Positions 55,817 to 64,000 of a stretch of DNA of 64,000 bases are shown here, piece by piece. The position numbers and the translations under genes are program-made. The stretch spans positions 20,147 to 84,146 of the forward strand of contig NZ_JACLAX010000014.1 of the NCBI RefSeq assembly GCF_014230355.1. The letters are read 5' to 3'. The stretch is from Novosphingobium piscinae. Lineage in GTDB: Bacteria; Pseudomonadota; Alphaproteobacteria; Sphingomonadales; Sphingomonadaceae. The notes under the pieces were generated by a model that was not told where the DNA came from, did no database searches, and saw only the letters and a program-made list of their open reading frames with translations. Numbering within the stretch: position 1 is the first letter of the stretch; each line of letters opens with the position of its first letter.

Positions 55817-56275
55817 ATGAGTGGCAAGTACTTCGACCAGTGGCAGGTGGGTGACCGGATCACGCACCCGATCCGCCGCACCGTGACCGAGACCGACAAC
55901 CTGCTGTTCTCGACCATGACGCACAATCCGCAGCCGCTGCACCTCGATGTCGAGGCGGCGCGGGCCAGCGAGTTCGGGCAGATCCTGGTCAACGGCACCT
56001 TCACCTTCGCGCTGATGATCGGCCTCTCGGTGGGCGAGACCACGCTTGGCACGCTCGTCGCCAATCTCGGCTACGACGAACTGGTCATGCCCGCGCCGGT
56101 GTTCCTCGGCGACACGCTGCGCGTGACCAGCGAGGTGGTCGCGCTCAAGGAATCCCGCTCGCGTCCGCAGGCCGGGATCGTGACCTTCCGCCACGAGGCG
56201 CTCAACCAGCGCGACGCGGTGGTCTGCCGCTGCCTGCGCTCGGCCCTGGTCCAGCGCCGCGCCGCCGGTGGCTGA
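55817..56275 (+). CDS. MaoC-like dehydratase
   Basis: 152 residues, hot-dog fold. GKYFDQWQVGDRITHPIRRTVTETDNLLFSTMTHNPQPLHLD contains the hydratase signature with the catalytic Asp/Asn and His, and ILVNGTFTFALMIGLSV follows. Hydrates 2-enoyl-CoA esters or related mesaconyl-like substrates. Genes of this type often sit in leu/isovalerate operons. The ATG is only eight bases past the repeat and has no strong ribosome site, so translation may depend on the stem. Overlaps the MocA-like gene by eight bases. Confidence 0.83.
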   Translation: MSGKYFDQWQVGDRITHPIRRTVTETDNLLFSTMTHNPQPLHLDVEAARASEFGQILVNGTFTFALMIGLSVGETTLGTLVANLGYDELVMPAPVFLGDTLRVTSEVVALKESRSRPQAGIVTFRHEALNQRDAVVCRCLRSALVQRRAAGG

Positions 56276-56918
56276 TTCCGCCGCGCCAGGCGTGGGATGG
56301 CCCGTTCAGCCCGGTGGGGGCCTGCTGGTGGCTGTGCTGATGGCTGGGCTCGCGACCCGGTTCGGTGCGGCCAAGCTCGACGCGGCCTGTGCCGGGCGTC
56401 CGCTGGGCGCCTGGGCGTTCGACCATGCCGCGGCGCTGGCCGCGCCGGTGCTCGCCGTGGTCGGCCCGCAGCCGCCGGCCTGGCTGGCGCCGGATCAGCC
56501 CCGGGTGGTCAACCCGGCCCCCGCCGCGGGCCTCGGCGGCTCGGTCGCGCTGGCCGCGCAGGCGGCCCAGGCCGCGGGCGCAGGGGCGCTGCTGGTGGTC
56601 TTGGCAGACATGCCGCTGGTGGGACCGGCGACACTGGCGCGGCTGGTCGCGCTGGCGGCGACGCACGGCCTGGCGGCGACGCGCTATCCCGACGACCGGC
56701 GCGGGGTCCCGGCCTGTTTCGCCGCACGGCACTTCGCCGCCATGGCCGCGCTGAGCGGGGAGTCCGGCGCGCGCGACCTGCTGCGCCGCTGCCCTGCCGC
56801 CGCGCTGGTGACCCCGTCCGCCGACGAGCTGCTCGATGTCGACCGGCCGGCGGACCTCGCCCAGGTCGCTGCGCTGCTTGCCGCCCGCGCCGACGCGGCG
56901 GCCGGAGCCCCGGCATGA
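56268..56918 (+). CDS. Nucleotidyltransferase, MobA/MocA-like (molybdenum cofactor)
   Basis: 216 residues. The nucleotide-binding opening is LLVAVLMAGLATRFGAAKL (a variant of LAAGxSxRMGxxK), followed by VVLADMPLVGPATL and a DVDRPADL tail. This matches the CTP/GTP:molybdopterin transferases that make the cytosine or guanine dinucleotide form of Moco. The start is GTG 56268, overlapping the MaoC stop, since the first beta strand lies before the first ATG. Its stop overlaps the XdhC-like start (ATGA). No molybdoenzyme structural gene is in the window. Confidence 0.75.
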   Translation: MADSAAPGVGWPVQPGGGLLVAVLMAGLATRFGAAKLDAACAGRPLGAWAFDHAAALAAPVLAVVGPQPPAWLAPDQPRVVNPAPAAGLGGSVALAAQAAQAAGAGALLVVLADMPLVGPATLARLVALAATHGLAATRYPDDRRGVPACFAARHFAAMAALSGESGARDLLRRCPAAALVTPSADELLDVDRPADLAQVAALLAARADAAAGAPA

Positions 56919-57778
56919 GCCCGCCCGTGCTGGTCCGGTCGGCCGACCATGCGGTGATTGCCGCGGCGCTCGCCCCCGGCGCGGTGCTCTGCACGCTGGT
57001 CGGGATCGACGGCGGGTTCTCGCGCCGGCGCGGCGCCCAGCTCGTGATCGGCGCGGATGGAACCATCACCGGCAGCCTGTCGGACGGCTGCCTCGAGGCC
57101 GAGCTGGCCCGGCAGGCCGACCAGGCGCGCGCCGCCGGCACGCCCCGTGCGCTGCGCTATGGCGCCGGCTCGCCGTTCATCGATTTCCGCCTGCCCTGCG
57201 GCGCGGGGGTCGACCTGATTGTCGATCCCCGGCCGGATCGCACCGCACTGGCGGCGGTGCAGGCAGCGCTCGCGCGCCGCCTGCCCGGGCGGCTCGACGT
57301 GCCGGGCGCGGAGGGCACGGCCGGACTGTCGGTCGATTACCTCCCCGCCCTGCGGATCCTCGCGCTGGGCGCCGGGCCGGAGGTGAGTGCGCTGGTCCGG
57401 CAGGCTGGCGCCTTCGGGGCCGAGGTGGTGCCGGTCGTGCCCACGGGTGGCCTGGCTGACCCTGACCCGCCCGCGCTGCCGCCGGTCGATCGCTGGACCG
57501 CGATTGCCTTCCTTTTCCACGAGCATGAGTGGGAGCGCCGCCTGCTTCCCTGGGCACTCGCCAGCGAGGCCTATCTGATCGGTGCAATCGGCGGGACGCG
57601 GACGCGCGCGCAGCGCCTGGCGATGTTGCGGGAGGCCGGACTGGACAGGGCACAGATCGCCCGCGTCCGTTCACCGCTCGGCCTGATCCCGGCCACCCGC
57701 GATCCGGCCACGCTGGCCCTGGCCGTTCTCGCCGAGATCGTCCGCGACTACGAGGCGCTGATCGATGCGGCGCCGTAA
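56915..57778 (+). CDS. XdhC family protein (molybdoenzyme maturation)
   Basis: 287 residues. N-terminal XdhC/CoxI domain (VLCTLVGIDGGFSRRRGAQLVI, GSLSDGCLEAELARQ) and C-terminal Rossmann-like part (LRILALGAGPEVSALVRQ; AYLIGAIGGTRTRAQRL; SPLGLIPATRDP). XdhC proteins bind Moco, protect it and help insert the sulfurated form into xanthine-dehydrogenase-type enzymes. Coupled to the MocA-like gene. Its client is encoded elsewhere. Confidence 0.85.
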   Translation: MSPPVLVRSADHAVIAAALAPGAVLCTLVGIDGGFSRRRGAQLVIGADGTITGSLSDGCLEAELARQADQARAAGTPRALRYGAGSPFIDFRLPCGAGVDLIVDPRPDRTALAAVQAALARRLPGRLDVPGAEGTAGLSVDYLPALRILALGAGPEVSALVRQAGAFGAEVVPVVPTGGLADPDPPALPPVDRWTAIAFLFHEHEWERRLLPWALASEAYLIGAIGGTRTRAQRLAMLREAGLDRAQIARVRSPLGLIPATRDPATLALAVLAEIVRDYEALIDAAP

Positions 57779-57794
57779 GCGGCCCGCGCGCCGT

Positions 57795-59267
57795 TCAATA
57801 GTTCCACTGCAGCTGGGCGCGCAGCAGGTCGCCGCGGGCCACCCCGCTGCGGCGTTCGTCGGCCTCGCTGCGGCGCATGCGGGCATAGGCCATGGTCACC
57901 TCGAACTCCTTGAGCGGCAGCCACTCGACCCCAAGTTCGACCTCGTCGGTCGAGATGCGCGGGGCATTGGTCGCGGTCTTCCAGCCGCCGCGGTAGGATT
58001 GCCAGCGGGCATAGGGGATCAGCGAGCCGATCGGCGAATGCTTGATCCGGTACATTGCCTGGACATAGCCGCCGTTGAGCGGCCGCGCCGTGACCGCCCG
58101 GGTCAGCGGGTCCCATTCCGGTCCCTTGCCCCAGCTCCATTCCGCCTGGAGCCCGAACGGGGCCGGGTAGAGGATCGCATGGAGGTTGACCCGGTTGTCG
58201 GTCACCGCCTGCGCACTGACCCCGCCGGTGCGCACTTCCGGGTGGAAGGTGTTGATCATCCCCTCCGCACCCAGCTCCAGCACCTGGCCGCGGAAGAGAC
58301 CGCCCAGCCCGTCGAGCTTGAACGGCACGGTTGCCATGGCAACCTTCATCAGGCCGTCGTTCTTCTCGGTGCGGTTGGTGCCCTGGCCGTTGAAGACGCC
58401 CAGCCCGAAGGCGCCGTAGTTGCCGAAAAGCTTCTGGCCGTCCTTGGCCAGATGGTCCCAGATCGCCTGGATCTTGGGTGGCGTGTAGTAGCCGACGATG
58501 CCGATGTCGCGTTCGCCCGGAACCGCACTGTTGGGGCCGTCTGCGCGGTCGAGTGTGATGCGGTTTGACGAGGACTGGAGGTTTTCCCAGCCGAACGGCA
58601 CCTTCGACTGGCCGACCCGCAGCCTGATCGTGCGATCGGCAAAGTAGACGTCGGCATAGGCATCGCGCAGCTGGAAGAAGTTTTCGCGCCGCTCGCCGTT
58701 GGCCTGGCCGGTCACGGCCGAGGCGAACTCGCCCTGCAGATAGAGCCCCATCCGTTCCGAGACGTCGCCCTGAAGCGCCAGGCGGATCCGGCGGAAGGTG
58801 AAGTTGCCTTTCTCGCCCACGCCCGAATCCTGGACCGAGCGCAGCCGTGATATGCCGGCCGGGCTGTCGGTGTCGCCGGCCAGCACTTCATTCACCCGCA
58901 ACTGGGTATAGCCGCGCAGCTGGAGACGGTCGTACCATGCCTTGGGCTTGGCCGGCTTGGTGGCGGCCGGCACCGGGCTGACTGTTGCGCTGGCAAGGGT
59001 CGCGGTAGCCGGTGAGGCGGCTGGCGCAGGGCTCGCCGGCGTAGCGGCGGGCGCGGTCACCGCTGCCACGGCGGCAGGCGGCGGCGCGGCCGGGTCCTGC
59101 CGGGCAGCCTGGAGCGCGATCAGCGCCTGAACCTGGGCGCGCAGTTCGTCGATCTGCCGCTGCAGCGCGGCGATCGTCGCCGGATCATCCGCCGCCAGAG
59201 CCGGGCTGGCCAGCCCGCACAGGGCGAAGCCCCCGCCCGCCAGCAAGATTCGCCGCATTGCACCCAT
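57795..59267 (-). CDS. Phosphate-selective porin O/P family protein
   Basis: 490 residues: signal peptide (RRILLAGGGFALCGLASPALA), a short coiled coil (TIAALQRQIDELRAQVQALIAL), an Ala/Pro-rich linker to about 105, then a porin barrel (LRGYTQLRVNEVLAG, FRRIRLALQGDVSERMGLYLQGE, IRLRVGQSKVPFGWENLQSSS) ending in LQWNY. The OprO/OprP family transports phosphate or polyphosphate. A four-unit Pho box lies 38 bases upstream, so induction by phosphate starvation through PhoB is likely. Start ATG 59267 with AGGACA; the ATG at 59258 is an alternative. Confidence 0.87.
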   Translation of the reverse strand: MGAMRRILLAGGGFALCGLASPALAADDPATIAALQRQIDELRAQVQALIALQAARQDPAAPPPAAVAAVTAPAATPASPAPAASPATATLASATVSPVPAATKPAKPKAWYDRLQLRGYTQLRVNEVLAGDTDSPAGISRLRSVQDSGVGEKGNFTFRRIRLALQGDVSERMGLYLQGEFASAVTGQANGERRENFFQLRDAYADVYFADRTIRLRVGQSKVPFGWENLQSSSNRITLDRADGPNSAVPGERDIGIVGYYTPPKIQAIWDHLAKDGQKLFGNYGAFGLGVFNGQGTNRTEKNDGLMKVAMATVPFKLDGLGGLFRGQVLELGAEGMINTFHPEVRTGGVSAQAVTDNRVNLHAILYPAPFGLQAEWSWGKGPEWDPLTRAVTARPLNGGYVQAMYRIKHSPIGSLIPYARWQSYRGGWKTATNAPRISTDEVELGVEWLPLKEFEVTMAYARMRRSEADERRSGVARGDLLRAQLQWNY

Positions 59268-59305
59268 TGTCCTGTCCTGCCAGCCGTGTTCGCTGGGGCG
59301 GCCCT

Positions 59306-59345
59306 AAGACAGTTCGATGACAGTTGAGTGACACTCATCGGACAG
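59306..59345 (-). promoter_or_regulatory. Pho box, four 11-bp repeats
   Basis: Read on the minus strand: CTGTCCG-ATGA-GTGTCAC-TCAA-CTGTCAT-CGAA-CTGTCTT. Each 7-base unit resembles CTGTCAT and spacers are four bases, the pattern bound by PhoB dimers. It ends 38 bases before the porin ATG. Confidence 0.85.
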
Positions 59346-59399
59346 TCTGGCGGGTGTCGCCGAGCGGACAATCTGGACGCGCGGATCGATCGGCACGGT

Positions 59400-60149
59400 T
59401 CAGCCGGCTGCCACCTCGCGGACCAGCTCGAGCACGCGCGCGGCGTGCTCCGTCCGGCAGATCAGCAGGTCGGGCATGTAGGTGTCGGCCTGGTTGTAGA
59501 CCAGCGGGCTGCCGTCAACGCGCGAGCAGTGTAGGCCGTGCGCCAGCGCCACGGCGACCGGGGCGCAGGAGTCCCATTCGTACTGGCCGCCGGTGTGGAG
59601 GTAGATGTCGGCCTCGCCGCGCACCACGGCCATGGCCTTGGCCCCGGCCGAGCCCATCGGCAGCAGCTCGGCGCCGAGCCGTTCGGCCACGGCCACCGCC
59701 TCGGCGGCGGGGCGGGTGCGGCTGACCACCATGCGCAGCCGCTCGGGCGCGGGCGGCACCGCGGCCGGCCGGTCCGAGCGCAGCACCACGCCCAGCCCCG
59801 GCAGCGCCACCGCGCCGATCACCGGCACCCCGTCCACCGCCAGCGCGACGTGGACCGCCCAGTCGGTGCGGGCCTCGCCGTACTCGCGGGTGCCGTCGAC
59901 CGGATCGACGATCCACACCCGCGACCGGGCGAGCCGCTCGGCATTGTCCTTCTCCTCCTCGGAGAGCAGCCCGTCATCGGGCCGCTGCTCGCGCAGGGCA
60001 TGGCAGAGAAACTGGTTGGCCGTGGCGTCTCCCGCCTGGCCCAGCGCCTTGAGGCTGAGCAGCCCCGAGGCACGCACCTCGATCAGCAGACGCCCGGCGA
60101 CCTCGGCGAGGTGGGCGGCAAGGTCGGCATCGGTCATCGTCTCGGACAT
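59400..60149 (-). CDS. cysQ: 3'(2'),5'-bisphosphate nucleotidase CysQ
   Basis: 249 residues of the inositol monophosphatase-like, lithium-sensitive family. Metal site motifs: LSEEEKDN, WIVDPVDGTREYGEA, and YEWDSCAPVAV. It hydrolyses 3'-phosphoadenosine 5'-phosphate (PAP) to AMP, preventing accumulation during sulfate assimilation. Starts five bases after cysNC stops, so it is the last gene of the cysD-cysNC-cysQ unit. ATG 60149; ATG 60137 is an alternative. Confidence 0.9.
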   Translation of the reverse strand: MSETMTDADLAAHLAEVAGRLLIEVRASGLLSLKALGQAGDATANQFLCHALREQRPDDGLLSEEEKDNAERLARSRVWIVDPVDGTREYGEARTDWAVHVALAVDGVPVIGAVALPGLGVVLRSDRPAAVPPAPERLRMVVSRTRPAAEAVAVAERLGAELLPMGSAGAKAMAVVRGEADIYLHTGGQYEWDSCAPVAVALAHGLHCSRVDGSPLVYNQADTYMPDLLICRTEHAARVLELVREVAAG

Positions 60150-60154
60150 CGCGC

Positions 60155-62083
60155 TCACTTCCACGGCATCAGCTGGCGGATGATGTGCTCGGCCGCCTGT
60201 TCGGCGGTCATCTCCGCGGTGTTGACCCGGATCTCGGGGTTGAGCGGGGGCTCGTAGGGGCTGTCGATCCCGGTGAAGTTCTTGAGATCGCCGGACCGTG
60301 CCTTCTTGTAGAGGCCCTTCACGTCGCGCGCCTCGGCCACCTCGAGCGGGGTGTCGACGAAGACCTCGACGAACTCGCCCTCGGGCAGCATCGCACGCAC
60401 CATCTCGCGTTCGGCGCGGAACGGCGAGATGAAGGCGGTCAGCACGATCAGCCCGGCATCGGCCATCAGCTTGGCCACCTCGCCGACGCGCCGGATGTTC
60501 TCGATCCGGTCGGCCTCGGTGAAGCCCAGGTCCTTGTTGAGCCCGTGGCGGACGTTGTCGCCATCGAGCAGGAAGGTGTGGCGGTTCATCACGTTGAGGC
60601 GCTTTTCCACCTCGTTGGCGATGGTCGACTTGCCCGCGCCCGACAGGCCGGTGAACCACAGCACCTTGGGGCTCTGGTTCTTGAGCCGGGCGTGGTCGGC
60701 GCGGGTCACGTCGGTGGGCTGCCAGTGGACGTTCTGCGCGCGGCGGAGCGCAAACTGGATCATGCCCGCGGCGACCGTGGCATTGGTGATCTTGTCGATC
60801 AGCACGAAGCCGCCGAGCGTGCGGTTGTCGGCATAGGGCTCGAACACGATCGCCTTGTCGGCGATGATCTGGGCGACGCCGATCGCGTTGAGCTCGAGCG
60901 TCTTGACCGCGACGTGCTCCATCGTGTTGACGTTCACGGCGTACTTCGGTTGCTGCACCGTGGCCGAGACGGTCTGGGCGCCCAGCTTCAGCCAGTAGGC
61001 GCGGCCGACATGAAGCGGCTCGTCGTTGAGCCAGACCAGGGTGGTCTCGAACTGGTCGGCGGACTGGGGTGGCTGGTCGGCGATCGCGATCACGTCCCCG
61101 CGTGAGCAGTCGATCTCGTCGGCAAAGCACAGCGTCACCGACTGGCCGGCGACGCCTTCGTCCAGATCGCCGTCAAGCGTGACCACGCGGGTGACGGTCG
61201 AGGTCTTGCCCGAGGGCAGGACGCGCACGGCCTCGCCCGGCTTGACCGTGCCGCTGGCGATCAGTCCCGAGAAGCCGCGGAAATCGAGGTTGGGGCGGTT
61301 GACCCACTGCACCGGCAGGCGGAACGGCTTGTCGGCATCGCGCGAGGTGATGACCTCGACGCTTTCGAGATGCTCGATCAGGGTCGGACCCTGGTACCAT
61401 GGCGTCTGGGCCGAACGGGTGGTGATGTTGTCGCCCTTGAAGCCCGAGATCGGCATGGCGGTGAAGCTCTCGATCCCGATCGAACGGGCGAACGCGGCAT
61501 AGTCCTTGACGATCGCGTCGAAGGTGGCCTGATCGTAGCCGACCAGGTCCATCTTGTTCACCGCCAGCACGATGTTGCGGATCCCGATCAGGTGGCACAG
61601 GTAGGAGTGACGCCGGGTCTGGACCAGCACCCCCTTGCGCGCGTCGATCAGGATCACCGCGAGGTCGGCGGTGGAGGCGCCGGTCACCATGTTGCGGGTG
61701 TACTGTTCGTGGCCCGGGCAGTCGGCGACGATGAACTTGCGCTTCTCGGTGTTGAAGAAACGGTAGGCCACGTCGATCGTGATGCCCTGCTCGCGCTCGG
61801 CGGCGAGGCCGTCGACCAGCAGGGCGAAGTCGATCTCCTGGCCCTGGGTGCCGACCTTCTTGCTGTCGGTCTCGAGCGCGGCGAGCTGGTCCTCGAAGAT
61901 CATCTTCGAATCGTAGAGCAGCCGCCCGATCAGGGTCGACTTGCCGTCGTCCACGCTGCCGCAGGTGATGAAGCGCAGCATGGTCTTGTGCTGGTGCTGT
62001 TCGAGGTAAGCCTCGATGTCCTCGGCAATGAGGGCCTCGGTGACGTAGACGGGGTCGGTCGTTGTGGTGGTGACATCAGTCAT
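60155..62083 (-). CDS. cysN: Fused sulfate adenylyltransferase large subunit / APS kinase (CysNC)
   Basis: 642 residues. N-terminal CysN GTPase: [15 protein letters not shown] (P-loop), [20 protein letters not shown], then elongation-factor-like beta domains. C-terminal APS kinase (from about 450): [46 protein letters not shown]. Catalyses ATP + sulfate to APS together with CysD, and APS to PAPS. Start ATG 62083 with CGGAG six bases upstream; an ATG at 62098 lacks a ribosome site. Follows cysD after a 137-base gap filled by a repeat. Confidence 0.93.
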   Translation of the reverse strand: MTDVTTTTTDPVYVTEALIAEDIEAYLEQHQHKTMLRFITCGSVDDGKSTLIGRLLYDSKMIFEDQLAALETDSKKVGTQGQEIDFALLVDGLAAEREQGITIDVAYRFFNTEKRKFIVADCPGHEQYTRNMVTGASTADLAVILIDARKGVLVQTRRHSYLCHLIGIRNIVLAVNKMDLVGYDQATFDAIVKDYAAFARSIGIESFTAMPISGFKGDNITTRSAQTPWYQGPTLIEHLESVEVITSRDADKPFRLPVQWVNRPNLDFRGFSGLIASGTVKPGEAVRVLPSGKTSTVTRVVTLDGDLDEGVAGQSVTLCFADEIDCSRGDVIAIADQPPQSADQFETTLVWLNDEPLHVGRAYWLKLGAQTVSATVQQPKYAVNVNTMEHVAVKTLELNAIGVAQIIADKAIVFEPYADNRTLGGFVLIDKITNATVAAGMIQFALRRAQNVHWQPTDVTRADHARLKNQSPKVLWFTGLSGAGKSTIANEVEKRLNVMNRHTFLLDGDNVRHGLNKDLGFTEADRIENIRRVGEVAKLMADAGLIVLTAFISPFRAEREMVRAMLPEGEFVEVFVDTPLEVAEARDVKGLYKKARSGDLKNFTGIDSPYEPPLNPEIRVNTAEMTAEQAAEHIIRQLMPWK

Positions 62084-62091
62084 AAAGCACT

Positions 62092-62190
62092 CCGTCATGC
62101 TGAACTTGTTTCAGCATCCATCGCGCACTCGGGCGATGGTCTTGCGGGAGGAGAGATGGACCCTGAACCAAGTTCAGGGTGACGATTGAA
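62092..62190. repeat. Composite palindromic repeat between cysD and cysNC
   Basis: Two related half-elements in inverted orientation: one with TGCTGAA-CTTGT-TTCAGCA (62098-62104, 62110-62116), the other CCCTGAA-CCAAG-TTCAGGG (62161-62167, 62173-62179). The arms differ where the inner stems still pair, and the flanks CATCCATCGC and GAGATGGA also correspond. Resembles sphingomonad REP-like elements. Confidence 0.7.
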
Positions 62191-62220
62191 GCAGCGGTTT
62201 CTGTCTTGGGGGTGACCCCG

Positions 62221-63150
62221 TCAGAAATACCCCTGCTGCTTCTTCACTTCCATGCCGGCGCCGCCGGCATCCTTGTCGATCACGCGGCCCTGGCGCTCGC
62301 TGGTGGTGGTCAGCAGGGTCTCCTGGATCACCTGCGGAAGGGTCTTGGCCGTGCTCTCGACCGCACCGGTCAGCGGGAAGCAGCCGAGCGTGCGGAAGCG
62401 GACCGACTTCATCTTGATCTCGGGGCGGTAGCCCAGGACCTTTTCCAGCCGCGGAATGTCGTCGGCCATGAACAGCTGGCCCTCCCACTCGTAGGTCGGG
62501 CGCTCCTCGGCGAAGTACAGCGGCACGATCGGCACGTCGTTGAGGTGGATGTACTGCCAGATGTCGAGCTCGGTCCAGTTCGAGATCGGGAAGACGCGGA
62601 TCGATTCGCCCTTGTTCTTGCGGGCGTTGTAGAGGTTCCACAGCTCGGGCCGCTGGTTCTTCGGGTCCCAGCCGTGGCTGGCGGTGCGGAACGAGAAGAT
62701 CCGCTCCTTGGCCCGGCTCTTCTCCTCGTCGCGGCGGGCACCGCCGAAGGCGGCATCGAAGCCCCACTTGTCGAGCGCCTGCTTGAGCCCCTCGGTCTTC
62801 CACATGTCGGTGTGGAGCGGGCCATGGTCGAACGGGTTGATGCCCTTTTCGGCGGCCTCGGGGTTCTGGTGGATCAGCAGCTCCATGCCGCTCTCGGTCG
62901 CCATGCGCTGGCGCATCTCGTACATCGCCTGGAACTTCCAGGTGGTGTCGACGTGGAGCAGCGGGAACGGCGGCGGCGAGGGGAAGAACGCCTTGCGCGC
63001 CAGGTGCAGCATGACCGCGCTGTCCTTGCCGACCGAGTAGAGCATCACCGGACGCTCCGCTTCGGCAACGACCTCGCGCATGATGTGGATCGCCTCGGCC
63101 TCGAGGCGCTGGATGTGGGTCAGGGTGGCTCGATCGGTAGGCTTGGACAT
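62221..63150 (-). CDS. cysD: Sulfate adenylyltransferase small subunit CysD
   Basis: 309 residues of the PP-loop ATP pyrophosphatase family: [49 protein letters not shown], and [16 protein letters not shown]. This is CysD, the catalytic subunit that makes APS from sulfate and ATP. Start ATG 63150 with GGAGAGAG upstream; the ATG at 63165 would have no ribosome site. First gene of the sulfate activation unit. Confidence 0.93.
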   Translation of the reverse strand: MSKPTDRATLTHIQRLEAEAIHIMREVVAEAERPVMLYSVGKDSAVMLHLARKAFFPSPPPFPLLHVDTTWKFQAMYEMRQRMATESGMELLIHQNPEAAEKGINPFDHGPLHTDMWKTEGLKQALDKWGFDAAFGGARRDEEKSRAKERIFSFRTASHGWDPKNQRPELWNLYNARKNKGESIRVFPISNWTELDIWQYIHLNDVPIVPLYFAEERPTYEWEGQLFMADDIPRLEKVLGYRPEIKMKSVRFRTLGCFPLTGAVESTAKTLPQVIQETLLTTTSERQGRVIDKDAGGAGMEVKKQQGYF

Positions 63151-63230
63151 CGCTCTCTCCGCCATTGCGGTGTGCCGCGTCCATCCTCCTCCGCGCTTGA
63201 CCCCGATGCTCCCAAATGGGAGAAAAATGC

Positions 63231-64000
63231 ATGACCGTCTTGCCCGCCGACCAGCGCGAGCTGTTTCTGCCCCTGATCGAGGGTATCCACGAGAGCCCGC
63301 CCTGGGGCGTGTTCCTGCGCAATCTGGTGGCCCGAACCTACGCCCGCCGGGCCTATCTGATCATCACCCTGGCCAATGCCGGCGCCGACCAGGTGCCCAC
63401 CGTGCTCCACGTCGCCGCGCCGCGCGCCGCGCACGAGCCGCCGCTCGATTTCATGCGAATCGCCCGGCTCGGGCTGCATCCCTATGGCCAGCTGCGCCCC
63501 GAGCGGGTTTACGCGATCGACGAGCTGCTCGACTACGATACCCCGGGCAAGGCCGCGGCGCAGCGCGCCGAGCTTGACGCGATGGGCATGCGCTATGGCC
63601 GGTGGCTGCGGATCTCGGCCCGGGGCGTGGCCGATGCCTGGCTGGCGCTGGCCCGCGAGCGCGAGGATTTCTCCGCCAGCGCCGTGGCCACCTTGACCGC
63701 GATCGCGCCGCAACTGGCCGTCGCGCTGCGCACCCTGGTCGCGCTGATCGAGCAGCGCCTGCAGACCGCCATGGCGCAGGATGCGCTCGCCCGGCTGGGG
63801 GTGGGTCAGCTGGCCTTCGATGCGACCGGGCGCGTCATGGCCGCCGATCCCCTGGCCGAGCGCAGCCTCGCCTTCGCGCCCGAGCCCGAGCCGGTGCCGG
63901 GCCGCCGCCTGCAGCTGGCGCCCGAGCCGCGCCGCGCGCTCGAGGCCGCCTGCGCCGCGCTGGCCACGGCCCCGCCCGAGGCGCGCGAGCTGGTGCTGCT
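63231..64000 (+). CDS. Uncharacterised protein, probable sensory N-terminus of a regulator (runs off right edge)
   Basis: At least 256 codons are open from ATG 63231 (with GGGAGA upstream) to the window end. The sequence starts [18 protein letters not shown] and contains [18 protein letters not shown], a helix [36 protein letters not shown], and a PAS-like [20 protein letters not shown]. No catalytic motif is seen. The layout resembles sensor halves of LuxR-type regulators in sphingomonads, whose helix-turn-helix would lie beyond the edge; this is a guess. Divergent from cysD, with 80 bases between. Confidence 0.45.
   Translation, partial: MTVLPADQRELFLPLIEGIHESPPWGVFLRNLVARTYARRAYLIITLANAGADQVPTVLHVAAPRAAHEPPLDFMRIARLGLHPYGQLRPERVYAIDELLDYDTPGKAAAQRAELDAMGMRYGRWLRISARGVADAWLALAREREDFSASAVATLTAIAPQLAVALRTLVALIEQRLQTAMAQDALARLGVGQLAFDATGRVMAADPLAERSLAFAPEPEPVPGRRLQLAPEPRRALEAACAALATAPPEARELVL

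Overview
The window reads as chromosomal DNA of a GC-rich alphaproteobacterium, most likely a sphingomonad (Novosphingobium/Sphingomonas type). The reasons are the high GC, the TonB-dependent receptors (TBDRs) placed next to periplasmic glycoside hydrolases, the tryptophan-halogenase-like genes beside a TBDR, GMC dehydrogenases with Tat-exported small subunits, frequent TTG/GTG starts, and intergenic repeats of a kind common in sphingomonads. I recognise no tRNA, rRNA, CRISPR array, transposase or prophage gene. All functions are inferred from protein family resemblance and motifs read by eye.

Layout. (1) 1-2.8 kb: the start of an aldehyde dehydrogenase, then a quinoprotein-associated trio (CXXCW rhodanese-like protein, SoxYZ-like carrier, zinc metallohydrolase) around a divergent promoter that holds a perfect inverted repeat. 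(2) 2.8-9.8 kb, minus strand: TBDR, GH3 beta-glucosidase, and a GMC dehydrogenase with its small subunit. (3) 10.1-13.6 kb: malonate use (MadL/MadM transporter, GntR/FCD regulator, malonyl-CoA synthetase MatB). (4) 13.6-21.3 kb: a second GMC dehydrogenase module with a TIM-barrel epimerase-like protein, an MFS transporter, a LacI regulator and a GH3; a LacI-type operator lies in its divergent promoter. The dehydrogenase pairs of regions 2 and 4 fit glycoside oxidation through 3-keto intermediates. (5) 21.5-22.3 kb: a crotonase.

(6) 22.5-46.9 kb is the highlight, a xyloglucan utilisation locus. It encodes a GH74 endo-xyloglucanase, a CE20-like acetylesterase, a TBDR, GH29 fucosidase, GH35 galactosidase, GH31 alpha-xylosidase with a PA14 insert, GH3 glucosidase, and also GH2, GH39 and a CE4 deacetylase. 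Four almost identical LacI-type operators (GGTARCGYTAYC) stand before its transcription units. Two flavin-dependent halogenase-like genes are translationally coupled inside the TBDR-fucosidase operon; their role there is unknown.

(7) 47.2-50.3 kb: a DUF481-like outer-membrane protein, a quinone oxidoreductase and a LysR regulator. (8) 50.4-56.3 kb: leucine/isovalerate catabolism (isovaleryl-CoA dehydrogenase, both methylcrotonyl-CoA carboxylase subunits, MaoC) with a flavin reductase between the carboxylase genes. (9) 56.3-57.8 kb: MocA- and XdhC-like molybdoenzyme maturation genes. (10) 57.8-59.3 kb: a phosphate-type porin behind a four-repeat Pho box. (11) 59.4-63.2 kb: sulfate activation (cysD, fused cysNC, cysQ). 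(12) A regulator-like gene runs off the right edge.
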